Origin: Toxonevra muliebris
Lineage: Eukaryota; Arthropoda; Insecta; Diptera; Pallopteridae
Direction of reading: 5' to 3'
NCBI GenBank assembly: GCA_963691655.1
Contig: OY829326.1
Span: 44,357,989-44,421,988 of the forward strand
Length of the DNA: 64,000 nucleotides
Positions 1 to 14,000 of the stretch are shown piece by piece. Position 1 is the stretch's first letter; the number at the start of each line of letters is the position of its first letter. The position numbers and the translations under genes were made by a program. A model generated the notes under the pieces. That model was not told the origin of the DNA and ran no database searches. It saw only the letters and a program-made list of their open reading frames with translations.

Positions 1-3000
1 GTGATTTTTGTCAGAAAAGATAACTTTTTATAAATCCTAATCAATTTTCAATATACATATTTTTGTAGATAGCTATAAGAAAAAGATGCAACTTTCAAAC
101 TACTGAAAATGATATATTGTCCATAATCAAAATTATTCTAAAAATATAAAAACGGATTATAAGAAAGTTCAAAAATACCTTGATAGCTAGAACAATTGTA
201 AATATGTATGATAATAAACGAAGAAAACTCAACTATTCCACCAGTGTGGCATATTTGCATTGTTTAAATTTTTGGAGTTTCTATTCTATACTGTGAATTT
301 GAGGGGGAAAGAGAATGACAATTTAGACTTCGTGATTTTTTTGGCGACAACTGAAAAAATTGCGCATTTAAGGGTTAAGACGGTATTATCAAATTAATTA
401 CTTCTACTTTTTTATTAATAGTTCTTTTTTTTCTAAGTGAAACTTTTAAAGGCGAGTTAAGTACATGTAAAAGCACAGAATCGATGTAATGTTGAAATTA
501 ATGTGGCGCATAAAGTGGTGGGAAACGAAAAGACGAAAACAGCCGAATTTTACTTTGAAAGTGATATATATACAATCAACAAAAGAGGGAGTAAGCAAAC
601 CAAATCAACTCATGCAAAAACTACACGAATAGCTCTCCCTCTCTCTCTCCCTCTCATATTTGTGTATTAATTTTCACTAAAAGAATTTCTTGCCAACAAC
701 ACGACTAACAATAATAAGCAAATCATTCTGAAGTCAATGGGTGCGATTCCCGGGTACAAAATCAGAAAAGCTGCTTTCAAAGTGTGTTAGAAACGCGTCG
801 CTGAGTGCTTCTGATTAGCAAAGCGGACGCCATTTTTGTAATCTGATTTTTCAGGTCAGCATGATTTCTCAAAACTTTGACATTTGACAAACTCGACACA
901 AAAACTATATAAATATATTTCTAGAAGGAAATTAAAACATTTCACAAGCTAGAACTTAATCGTTTTCAAAAATTTTACAACTAATGCATCATGCCGTTTC
1001 TAAGACGTAAACAGTGATTACTGATTCCTGATTAATCACTTCGAAATCAGCTTTTCGGATTTGCATCCGGGAAACGCACTTAATCACACATTAATTTGAA
1101 GTAAGATTGAGAGAGCCGATGTTTGCTTGCTCATATTGCATAGGCCCGATTACCTTACAAAAAATTTATTCATATGAAAAAAATCCTCCCACGATGTTGG
1201 CCCTCTCAGTGTCTGTTCATGTACGCATTTGTAAATGGAACAAAGAGGATTTCACAAAGGCGCAAGCATGAACGAGAGAGGCAGAGAAAATAGGTTAGAA
1301 AAAGATAGGCAAGTGATTAAGTACTCTTGCTTTTTCCAACTACCTATTTTTCATGCTGGCGTCCGTGTGAACTTCCACTAAGAGTAAATTAGATAGAATG
1401 GATGCGGTATTTACCAAACATCTAAGAAAATTTTAATCAAAAGTAGTTATTAATTTAATTTTTTAGCTATCATAAGCCAATTGTTCTGAGCATAGATATT
1501 TCCATTTTTATATTTTGTGTATGAATTCAGCACTCATATATTTGGTTTTTAATTTGAAATAGTTCAAAGGGAACTATTTTTTGAATCTAAACTTATCCAG
1601 GGCTGTCTTTAAAATTAAAAAGAAGATAATATATTTACTCCATATAGTTTCACTTTTACAGTGTGTCTCACGACACATTTTGCTTCTTTTTTAAATTTTA
1701 ACTCGAAGGTAGGTACAACAATTATTACAATTTTGAAAGTTGAAATGAATTTAACTCAATTCAATGTTTGTATTTAAGTGTTTTATGATTTATATTGAGT
1801 TGATCCCGTATTTAACTCAAAAAATGCAATCAAATTCTATTCTATAGAATCAGACTTCTTGGAGTTCTATTTTAAATTGATTGATCTTCTCGTAGAATAT
1901 CAGCTTCATTTCTAATCCATTTTTTTCCAATAGACTTGTGTTTTTCAAACTATTTATTTTACTTAAAAAATACTTTAATTAACATTTTTTTCCATAACAA
2001 AAAAAATATTTCAACTTTGATGCAATTGTTTAAAATAATTCCTTATTCACATGCTAGCAACGAACTAAAAATAATGAGAACAAACACACATACATGCACA
2101 TAAATGCGAATTTTCACTTTGTTATTTGACATGAAAAAGTTTTGAACAGAAAATATGTGAAAAATTTTGTTTTTGGAAGCCTTGAAGCAACGTAAGCTTC
2201 AAATAACTTACATAACAGTTACATATGTACATATGTAGGTTGCTGCTGTTACTGTTGTTGTTATTATTGTTGCTGCTGATGCTGTTGGCAAGTGATTAAG
2301 TGCTCCAGGTATGGTACTAATGGGAAGTAAAATGAAAAATTCTATACTACACAATATATATCTACACACATACATACATACATACATGTTGATACAGGTA
2401 TATTCACAAGCGTGTATCGTCCTCATGTGCAAACACTTGAAAAGGTAAACCGAGTGAAGCAATATGGTATTTCATTTTATTTGTATTTGGTTAAGTAAAG
2501 TGTTGTATTCTGATCACTCTTGTCACATTGAGTGATTTAATACCTTTTTTCTTATTTTTTATTTTTTTTTTTGTTTTTCGAAAGGGACATGTGGGGGAAA
2601 AAAGTATTTTTCTCAGTATTACGTGGGTAAGTTTAAGTATTTAAGGCGACTGAGTTTGTATGTTTTCTTAGCTCTGTAATTTAAGATTATTTTTGCATAA
2701 ATTTAAATATAGGGAAGGATCTTTATAGTATGTGGCACTTTCGTGGATTTTGTGGTTTAACCACATGTGATTTAAGATGATATTCGTTTTAGTGGGTATG
2801 TGTTTCTTAAGTAGGATAAAACAAGAAAAAACTGAATCTAATTATGTCAGTAGGGTATATCCCTTTGAGCCTTTGAGATTTTAATATTTTCTTTTTTTTT
2901 TTATTGTATAACAAATTTTGTTGTTACTTGAAAGCTTCGTTTTTTAGTAAGGTCATAAATTCAACAAAGAGGGAAAGAGAGAGACGCAGCCTTTTTAATA

Positions 3001-4859
3001 TTCGTAACAGAAGAGAATTTGTCTTCTGTTGTATGTAGTCGAGAAGACCGATCAAAGTTAAAGTCAGTCACTTTTTGCTGGGCAGGTAAACCCGAGGAAA
3101 TTATTTTTGAAAGTCAAACTAAATGAATGCATTCAAAAGCAAATCATTTGTAATATTAAATTAGTAAAGAGGTTTTGGCTAATTTTTATTAGATTCAAAA
3201 TTTTTCAGGGCTAAGTCGATGACTAACTGGACTAAAATCGTTCACTTGACTTTTTCTAAAATATAGAAAAAATCATAAATTTTTATACTACAAATTTTTT
3301 GAATCTTTTACAGCAGGGATGACCTTCAAAAGCATTTTCGTAGCCAAACAACCACAACAACGATAATAACGACATCATCACCTAAGTAGGTGTTTATGCC
3401 TTGCAATGCTCACATACGCCGATTTTGAGTGATGAATAATGATGAATTGTGTTCAAAGAAAAAGAAAACACAAACAACAAAGCATTAGCTCGTGGTTCGC
3501 AAATAGAAAATAAACTTATAATTGATAAATTTTTTTGTTAGAGCAATCTCAGCATATGAAATTGATATCACTTGGGAGAAGTCAATTTTCATGAGCTCCA
3601 CATTTGTCGCACATGACCAACTTGTTTAAATTTTCAAACAGATCTTGAAAACAAGTTTTGGCGTTAACATGAAAAATTGTGCCTGATTGTTCCATGAATG
3701 GACCAACTTGTTTAATTTGCCATTAAAAATGAGAAGTGAACCAAAATGAATTAATAATAACAAAAACATTAGTCAATTCGTAGCGAGTTATGAAAACTAC
3801 TTGTGTTCGAACTTGTGACGAAATAAGCTTTAGTTCAGCCCATAAACTATTGAAACATTGATACCCACATCTGCTTAAAATATAACAATGTAATGAGAAA
3901 CCGATTATTTTACTCAATTTTCAGTGTGAAAATGGAATTGCATCAAATTACTTTCTACTGACGTTAATAGCAGGAACTTTAGGGTTCGTATTTCATATTC
4001 TCAATTAAAGGAACATCAATTAGTGTTGAAATAAAACAACTGACATAAATAAGATACGGGTATTTTGTTTCCATTCAAAGTTTTATGAATTCTGTTGTAG
4101 CCATAAACAAAAAAACGAAGCAGAACAGAAGTTTTCCCTTCAACATAACGCCACAACGAATCGAATGGAATAACAACATATTCGTAACAATAATTTTAAC
4201 TGACAGCCAGCTGCAGCCATGTCTCACTATACTTTGCAACCACGGTCCGACAACGGACGGTACACGTTTTTGCGCTATGTATAGCTCCTTTCTTTATGCC
4301 CGCTGCTATTTTTGCTACTTACTTATGCTGAACAACACTCAAAGGTGCTGACAAAAAAAGTAAACTTAAACTATGTGGAAAACTGATATTTTATCACAAC
4401 ATGCAACGTGCAGCACCAGTAACAAAAGCATCAGCAGATATTTTACTCAATGTCTGTATATTAGAACTACCAGCTTCTGAAGACCTTTACCCACTTCCCC
4501 CTCCTTCTCTTAAACTTAAATTCTCACCCTCTCGAGGAACACCAACTGACACAAACACTTTATATTATTCACACATTTTTTTCATGAAAATTTATTTGTT
4601 GTATCAATTCTGGTGCCATGAAACAGACATTCAGACAGTCAGACAGACAAACAAATATCCACTTTGAATTCTTTCATCGTCAGCTGTTGGTACTTGCTGC
4701 TGGTGGCCAAGATAAATATCGTTACTGATGATTTTTGCTTTTTTCTTCATCTTTTTCTACGTCATCGGCAATAAGCACGATATATGTATAGCAGTAGAGT
4801 TCATCGTTTACTTTTATTTTCAATTTATTTCTGTATTTTTGTTTTCCGTTTTGCTGCAG
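1..4859. other. Upstream intron or 5' flank of the CUB/LDLa gene
   Basis: No exon or signal-peptide-like coding segment could be supported here. The first recognisable coding exon begins at 4860 with a good acceptor in frame, so this stretch is probably the tail of an upstream intron. Visible contents are a CT-rich simple repeat near 633-656, a terminal-inverted-repeat candidate at 742-1079 and an ACAT/CATA microsatellite near 2365-2390. Open frames in this stretch are short, often overlap on both strands and have AT-driven composition. I treat them as chance. Confidence 0.6.
742..1079. mobile_element. Candidate MITE with imperfect ~40-bp terminal inverted repeats
   Basis: The left end reads GTGCGATTCCCGG followed by a CAAA..TC..GAAAAGCTG..TTTC.AAGTG block. 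The reverse complement of the right end reads GTGCGTTTCCCGG followed by the same block with several mismatches. No ORF lies inside and no clear target duplication was found, so the exact ends and the superfamily are open. Confidence 0.5.
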
Positions 4860-5047
4860 GTTACTTTGGACAGTTTTACAATTGGACGTTTCACCTCGTA
4901 TCTGCATGATGGTTGCCCGGATGGTTACATGCAAATCGCTGAATCAGCACGCACCCCAATTGGCGGCATGTGGTGCGGAACATCGTGGGGGCCAGTGCTA
5001 TTCTACAGCGAAACAAGATCATTGATTTTCACAATTAAATTAAATAA
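4860..5047 (+). CDS. culd: CUB/LDLa gene, first exon in window
   Basis: The acceptor TTTTGCTGCAG precedes the exon and the donor GTGAGT follows. It enters in phase 0 and ends after two bases of a Lys codon. It encodes a CUB-like segment with GCPDGYMQI and a WCGTSWGP motif containing two of its cysteines. There is no signal peptide, so at least one coding exon lies upstream. Confidence 0.85.
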
Positions 5048-8000
5048 GTGAGTGCAAAAACTTTATAGTAAATATTATAATGTAAAGTGAATACAAAAAC
5101 AAAACAAAATTTATAAATTACTTAATTAAAAAGAAAAAAAAAATCGAAAAAGGAAGAGTAGTTTCTGCAATCTGAAAGTAGCAACAAAATGTGCAGAAAA
5201 CATCAAACTAATTTGTAACTTTAAATTACAATAATACATCCATACAGTCTCTTTTTCTTAAGCATATCTCCCTCTCTCTTTCACTCTGCATACACTATGC
5301 TCATGTTACAAATTCCAACTATATTTCCTTTGTTTTTCTTTCTTGTTCTTTTTGTGCTTTTTCTTTTTGCGCTTTTTTCTGAATTTCTTCTTTTTTCTTC
5401 CTGTATTCACAGGTTAGCCCGGGATCAAAGCGGTTACAATTTCGACTTTCGCATTAGATACAAGGTATTATCTAAGGACAGCTCAGTAACCCGTTATGGT
5501 GGCATTAAGCTCGAAGGTGAGTACTACAGCAACAACAACAAAAAAAGAAGAAACAGTCGTTGTTAGTTACTGGCAGCAGTTGGCCTTATGCAAAATGTGA
5601 AAGTTTTTCACCAACTTTTACTTTGCTTTGTCGATGTCGATATCGTTGTCGTTTTCGTCCCTGTTTGTAAAAGGGTTTGGAAAAAGCGAACATTGGGATT
5701 AAAAAAATCAATGTATGTAGAATAGAAAAACGCTATAAAGGGTAAAGTTTATATTTAGGTGAAAAAAGTAAAAAAAAGCCTTAAAAAATATTTTCCGGAA
5801 TGAGTAACTTTTTTAATGCATTAAAGTTTTTAAAAGTATGGCAACATTTACATTTAGTCAAATTAGGTATATCAGTTTAAAAAAAAGGGTCAGCACTCAT
5901 TGGTCATTTAGTTTTACTAAAGTGCTTCAGGCTTTAAAGAGATATACAGATAGGAGGTTGATCTCCTACTAATTTTGAGGTAGCTAGAAAGCAATAACAT
6001 CTATACTACATACTGAAAATTGTTTCTTCATCCTTAAATGACCGGCAAGGGATTTTATGAAAGCTTCTTCGACGAAACATTCTTGGCTTGTGTCGTTAAT
6101 CTGACGTGTTCATAGCCATGTAGCATAATTTCCTAGTAGTAATTGAATGACAGCGAATCCCTTATGGTGTAATGATTTAACCTCAACCATCTTTGCACAG
6201 AAGTTGGTAGAACAAACGACGCTGATATGATCATCGCGCCGCATTTTTTCGAAGAAGATGATGAAGCCCCAATAACTATCAATGGTAAGCGTTATAGAGC
6301 CATGATTGCGGATTTCAATTTAATTTATTGTTCATATTTTGTTAGTTTTTACAATATATAAATAAATAAGTCTTATTTATAATTTGAACATTCATACGAC
6401 TTTGGCAAATTTCGTCAGTCGGTGATTGCGGATTTTGTGATTCCCATTGTTCATGAAAATGGCATGGGTGGCTACTGGTTTCATCTGGACGGCACTACAT
6501 GCCAAACAGCTCAACAAACAATCTATTTATTGCCGCCATTGTTTCTAGGACAACTCATATCGAAAAATTGCGATTTCGACTGGCCACCCAGATCACACAA
6601 TTTAACGCCACCAGACTTTTATTTGTAGGATTATTTGAAGTCCAAGGTATACGCAAATAAGCCAAGGGCTTTACCTCAATTGAAAGCCAACATACGACAT
6701 GAAATCGCCACCATATCGGCCGAATCATTGGTGAAAAAGATGGAAAATGCCGAAAACAGAGCGCATTTGGATGTCAAGGCCAAAGGTGGCCATTTGCGCG
6801 ATATCATTTTCTAAAAAGTAGCTGCAACAAATCTCTTTGAACTAAAATAAATGATTATTCAAATAAACAAATTGTTTTTTCAGAAACAAATGCTTTCACT
6901 TTGAATGGCCTACCCTGTATATTCATTAGATAGCTATTTGCAGACATTATAATTTGGCAATGCCAACGAATTAAAATTATTATGCTAAGGTTAAAAATTT
7001 AATCCAATTTTCGCTTACAGGTAGTGGAAAAACTGAAATTTTAGCATTGTAAAAGTTCGAATATCAACTAAAACTAAAGTATTTATAAAAAAAACACTCT
7101 GTAAAACATTAAACGAAACTCCCTTCAATTTCCAATTTAGCCCGAAAATTCATAAATTCCTACAAAACCAAAGTAGAATAACTAAAAAAGAAATCATAAA
7201 AAGAAAATTTACGTATGATGAGCAGCTGAGACTGTGAATGTCATAAAAAAGTCGTTAAAATTAAGTGGCGTTATTTTTTTTTATTTTTTTTATTAAAACC
7301 AACGAACAAACTTCTATTCAAAACAGATAAATTCCAAATTATCTTCTTCGGACTACTCTTAACTCTTTGCTCTTCCGTCTATGTCTACATTTATATTTTT
7401 CACTTTTTCTTTTTCCACAGAATTAAGTCAATGGCACAATCGTAGCAGTTTCCTCAATCAAAATACAATTGAGGATTTTACAAATTCCAGCGGAGCGCAT
7501 TCGGATCGTTATGGACAAGATTTCAGTTTATTTAGCGCTTATGCAAATAACAAGACTTTTGTGAATTCCTTGCAGAGCGCAGTGACAAAGGATGCAAACA
7601 ATTACACTGAACCGAAATACTATTTGGGTAAGTCACCGACATGATAGTGGCGGGAAGGGGTGGATGTATAGCAGCGTGATGCTTGTATGAATTTGAAATT
7701 CATTTTTATTTTACGAATTTAATTACAGGTGACCTCATACCAGGCACATATTGTTCACGTATATTCAGCGATTGTGATAAGAAGGCGTGCCGTTTGCAAT
7801 CGCCAAATTATCCCGGCATATATCCACGTAATCTAACATGTTACTATGCGGTGCGACAGGTGAGTCAAGTTTAATTAAAATATGAAATATGCAAGGCGAG
7901 AAAAAAGAAACGTTGGCATCTGTTTGAAATATATGAAATATGCAATACAGCAAACAAACAAACATCTGTCGAACAAACAAATGAATGAATACATGAATAA

Positions 8001-11000
8001 ATGATTTATTGGTGGCTCATTCATGCACACGCAAAAATTCAATATTTGTGGGAATAAAAAGCCAAATATAAATATCCAGCGCATAGTTTCATTGAGGTTT
8101 CACACATATATTTTGTTTCTGTTTTAATTCACATAAAAATCATATTCAATTACATTCGAAACATGAGATATGCTAAAGTTTGTATATAAAAAGAGAGTAG
8201 ACGTAGCTAAAGTCATAGATATAGAATCCACAAAACAGTCATACCATATATGTATGCAGAGAAGCATCAGTTAATCCAAGGGGAGGAAGGGAATTTTAGG
8301 GATAACCCTGTCTCCATGTATACATTTCATTGTTGCTCCCGCCCTCCCTTCATCGGCAATTCGCTGGTACATAGAGATTTTAACACGGTTGGCCTGACTC
8401 GCTGACATTCTCATTTATTCATTCATTCTTTGTCTGATTTATCAATGTCCAGCCATTATCAAGTCAAATGGTTGTAGTAAGTTCAAAATTTCCCTTTTAA
8501 TTTATTTTACTTTTACTAAAAGTTATTTCAAGAAAATAACTTTTAACTAAAAATTGAAATTGATATTTTGTTCTTCTAAACTTGTCAATAACCTCATAAT
8601 TTCAGTTTCAATTTTAAAGGTTTCATCAAAGCTTGCACTGTCGAGTCTAGTATCATTTAATCACTCACGAGTGTTTTGTTTTAACCCTCAACGGGCAGAT
8701 AAGGTACCCGGGTACCTAAATGGTTTTTAAACTGTATTATTTCTCGAAATATGGGTTTTACGTGGCTGAGTCCTCGTGACATCTCTAAAGACTTTATTTG
8801 GAGTCCAAAATTATAATTTCCTTGATTATTTTACAATAATTTCTTAACAAAAATAGCAAAAACTAAAGTTTAGCCCTTAAAAGGCTGATAAGGTACCCGG
8901 GTACCTAATTTTTTTTTTTAATGTTTATATCACATAAAAACATGAAAATGTGGTTAATTAACACATTTAAAAAGTGACAAATATTGTGTAATACAAATAT
9001 ATTTTAGTTTGTGCGCAAGTGTTGCACACGGGATTGCTGCTTGAATGTTAGCCTCAAACTCTATTTGAACAAATATTGCAGGATTTTCTGGTTTTTCTTT
9101 GTTACATTTATAAAGACTTACAAATGAAGCAGCTTTTTTGTTGTGAGGATTCAACGTTGCTTGGAGTTTTGGGTTTTCCAACGACAAGCTCAAAAGAATT
9201 TCGCATCAACGCCACCTTTAGTTTTATTGTTATATAAAATATTCTTTGGTTTTCCCCTAACATTGTTTTCAATACCAATTTTTATTTTTATTTTTCTATG
9301 GCACATAACAAACTGTGGCTTCTTTGTTGAAAGCAAAGTTTTTACAATACTATAATAATAACCACTGGAACTTTAATTAAATTGCTAATTTTTCAAAAAT
9401 AAGTAACTATTGCCATTGAACAATTTTTGGCTATTGGTGTGAAAAATAAGTAGGTAAATTTGGGAAATTGCTATGAAAGTGATTATGTCGATTTCAAAAT
9501 AAATACAAAATAATAATAATAATAATAATAATAAATTAGATCGAATTGTAGGTGGATATTGTATAAGTATTAGGTACCCGGGTACCTTATCAGCCTACAG
9601 AAGGAGTTTTTTTATCAGCCACAGCTCTTTTTATTACGTTAATTCTACTAGTTTTAGGGTTTGATATTATTTTCAATGAAATATGCATTTTGTTGTCGGT
9701 ACAAATATAAACAACTGATGACTAGTTGAAGTTTTGCTAAACTGATTAAACTATTTTAAAGATTGAGAGGTTTTTTAATTCCTTTTTTTCAGTAGCATCT
9801 CGCTTACTATATCATAAATTATTTCAGTTACGAAAAAATATTTTGTACCCAGCAATAACCAAAATTGGGTTTAAATATGCTTCTTTATGCTTCCATTCCA
9901 GATACAAAATATTTTTCATCTGATTTCATTCCAAGTCTCTGCTTTAAGAAAGGATTTTGTTGCAAAAATTTTTTTCCATATGGCATTGTCTATCATTAAC
10001 TCTTTTTGGCCCGGTACTAGATGCCATTATCCAATTTTGGAAATTTTCTAAACACAATATGCATATGTCTTTAATAAGAAATTTTAGTACTTAAATAATT
10101 AAAAAAAAATGTAAAAAAATAATTAAAATGTAGAAGTTTTTGGCTTACCCCAAGAAAATAAGATGTAAAAAAAAATTAAATATTTCTACGCCATATCATG
10201 AGCAATAGTATTCCTTAATATCAAATGTATTCATCACAGTATTTTAGAAGTAGGTATAAGTCGATTTTTGTTGAATTTTGCCTATTCCTCCATATGTTTT
10301 TTATGAAAGTTTGGTCAGCTGTAACCTCTTAAAAATATATGAGGACCAATGAAGTTATAATTTCTAAATCAAGTTTGGTATTTTATCTAGATGAATTTCT
10401 CATTTCAAATTCAAAATAATTAATTTTACTATTTTTTGTTGAATTGCAAAACCACCTTCAAAAAAAGTAGGTATGCCTGTTAATCTAGTCTTTAACTCAA
10501 GTGAAGTACAATATTTTTGAATAATTTAATTGCAATTTTAAAGTCAGTACGTATGGAAATGTTAAACAGTGATTGCTTTTGGAAAAAAAATATAAATGTA
10601 TTTTTGACCAATTTTCAAAGCCGAATTTATTCAGAAATTAATCAGAAATTCTATTCTATGTATACTTAACAAGTAGTTTAGTTACATCAAATTCTATTGT
10701 GAACTGCCCATAGTAAAAGAAAAGCATGACAGTTTGCCAAAAAACCAAAAAGCAAAAGATTCGAAATGTCTGCCGGTTAAAATAAGTTAAAATTATCGTT
10801 AAATATTCTTATAAAGGTTAAAAGCTAAAAACAATGCCCACGATTAACCGCAATGACTGAAATCCATTGATATGTTTCACCTTTAGCTGCTGAGCAGTTT
10901 CATTATGAATAACAATATAACAAAGAGAGACTTAACTACTTAGTCGTTTTATTCGCACATGTTAACCTAGCAGGCGAATAAATCGCTGCTTTTATAAAAC

Positions 11001-14000
11001 ACTTGAAATTGAGTATATGCAGCTTATCGAAAGTTCCCACTAAACAGAATATAGGTGATATTGATATAAGCGTGGTCTCTCTTACAGAACGTATAAAGTA
11101 CTTTCTGATCATTTTTCAAGATTTCTGCACTATTACCATTTCTCCTCGTCGGCACCTGCCATCGAAAGGAAATACCAAAACCGCTATAACATTGTCGAAA
11201 AATCGATGGAATGACTTTGCTCCTAATTTATCACGGGCAATGTCAGATATTCTGAAGCTATTGTATATAGAATTCACCTGTTCTTACATACATACATAAA
11301 ATTACATATACATGTAGAGTTAAATATTTTTCATTTCAATGCATTGGTGGCAGCACGCATCAATATATATATATTTTTTTTACCATATTTATTCTTCCTG
11401 TATTCATGTAAATTTATTCTATTTAATTTGTTGAAGGGAATAAATTCATTGTGAATTCAATGGATTTCCGATTTGCAAACCGCAAGTGCCAATTTGAATA
11501 TCAACAAATGTCGGAGAGAAAAAACGTCATCAACATTGCTGTTTGCAAATGCTGTTCAATGTTGCTGTTGCATTTCAAGTTAACAACAACAAAAGCAGTT
11601 GCAGCAACTTTTTATGATTGTAATGACAAGAGTGAGGAGAGTGTAACAAAAAAAAAAAAAAAAAGAAAGGAAAGGAAGGAAATGTAAAGAAAAAGAAATA
11701 AATGTTAAAGGAAATAGAAATTGAAAATGAAAATGCTAGTGGTTGTGATGTTGGTGGTGATAAAATGAAAAGCAATGAAGGAAACCTCAAAAACCACTCA
11801 ACGTAATTGATACTTGCAGCAGAAAATGGCATCAAAATGCTAGACGAAGGAAAACGTTGTTTCTGTTTCCTTATGGTCACACAAAGCACAGTGCCACAGT
11901 GTAGTTGAACGACTGGCAATTGCTTGCAGGTTTCTTTTTAGTATTTTTTTTCTTGTTTTGTTGCACAGTGTGCTTTATAGAATATTAATAATATTACTTT
12001 GAAATAACAAAACCTGATTTGTGCATTGAATGTTTTAATAAAATGTGAATTTTTTTTTTTTAATTTTTTAAAAATTATGAAATTTATATTGAACCGAAAT
12101 GGGTATAATATTATTGACGTCATAAGGATATATATATAAGGATTAAAAATACTTTCATTACATTGCTGCAAGTATATACTAAACAAAATTCAATGTTGTT
12201 TAATAAACTATGTTTATCATATTAGTAAAGAAATTCATAAAAAATGCTTTTTGATCAATGTTTTGTATATATATATTCCAACCAAAGTGAAAAGTTTACT
12301 TATATTTAAAAAAAACAAATTAAAGCTCCAAAATATAAAATATAATGGACTGCTTTACTTTCACTATTCGAATTTGATTCTTTCCATTCGTCCAATATAT
12401 TGATTGGCCATTATTTTCGGCCTTAGAGATGGTAAAAAATATAAATCTATACAATTTTTTTCGGTTCCGCGTTATTCAAAATCAAACGAATTTCTTGAGA
12501 ATAATAACACACTTAGGCACACTGTGCCTGAAGAAAATAGTTGAAAATAAAAATATCATATTCTCATGAACGGTGTGGTGCATAAAAGAAGGCCGTCTGT
12601 ATGACTGCCTCCTGGATAGACAAATATACCATTATGTCGGTCAACGAAACCACTTTCATTGCAGTTGCATGTAATTGCAACACTGACAATTTCAAAAACC
12701 TTAAGTTTTACAAGTTCTTTAGAAAAGAAACAGTGCCAAGTTAAATATATGTATGTGGCAAATTCAGTAATAAAATAAAGGTTGAGAGTTTTAAGTATCA
12801 GTGCTGATAGTCATGTTGGTACTTACAATACTTGAAAAATCTCAAGAACTAATATACACTGGCGATTCACCCACCAATTTCAAGAAAATCGTTTAAAATG
12901 GGACCTAAACCTGATTTTGTTTTAGTGAATGTAATTTTTTTTTATTTTCGGGAACAAAATGAACAAAATTGCGAAAAAAAAAACATCATACATACACACA
13001 AATTTTATTAATTTTTGATTAAAACAAAAATATGAAAGAAATTTCACGATTTTGAGGGTATTAATTAAGAGTATGTAAAAATAAAAATATTTGATATTTT
13101 TTGAAGGTGTAAACTAAGATTAATTTGTTTCATAATAGAGTCATAAGCAAAATTTTTAGTTTGATGGTGCCCCTCTCTTAGCCTTTCTTATGACCGTTAT
13201 CTTGAATGGCATAGAGTCGACAAGCACTTTAAGGATATCATTCGTTATTTTTATAAGACCAAACTTTTTTTCAGAACTCCAACAAGAAGTTTTTTATTCT
13301 TTGGCATGTTTTGAGCAACTTTCCGTTTCATTATATGACAGAGGTGCTCTATCGGGCTTAAATCGCGCGAGCTACCTGATCATGCCCGCCAGTACATTGT
13401 AACATCATCGAAAACATTTTGAATCTGCAAACAAATAAGAATCAATAATCTAACTTTTTTACTGTTTCTAAAGTTACCAAACATTAGGCATTAATTACTA
13501 AATAAACTTTGCCAATTTGGCGCGATGATATGCCGCAGAAGTCGTCCAGAAAAATAACGCGAAAGCGCACCACAATTGGCTTACAAATTTTAGCCATATT
13601 TTTGGGCGTTCACCGGCCTTTTAATATACCATAAGGGACCCCGGATATAATAGGAAAAATCCATTCAAGCCATATGACTTTGTGGGAATTTGACTATTTT
13701 CGCTACACAGTTATTCTTGTATTGCTCTATATCTGAGCGACGCAAGTACCGAAGATTAAATGCGCATAAAAATTTGAGTTTAATTTGCCCGTTTATATAA
13801 CTTATCTCGAGTCTGCCGGAATTCAATTGCTGTAGTTTTTAGTCCATGCCAGATGATTTGTTTCCATCCATTTCGTCAACAACGACTTTTTGGCAGATCG
13901 TCTCCCATACAGATCGAACTTTCGTTTCTTTCTGCGTAAGTTTTCGACATTTATATTCACGTTGTGCTCTTCAGCTCAGTCCTTATTGTGACTGCACTTT

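Noticed and set aside
8297..8310. TAGGGATAACCCTG resembling an I-SceI recognition site
   Set aside because: It departs from the 18-bp site after the first ten bases; chance similarity.
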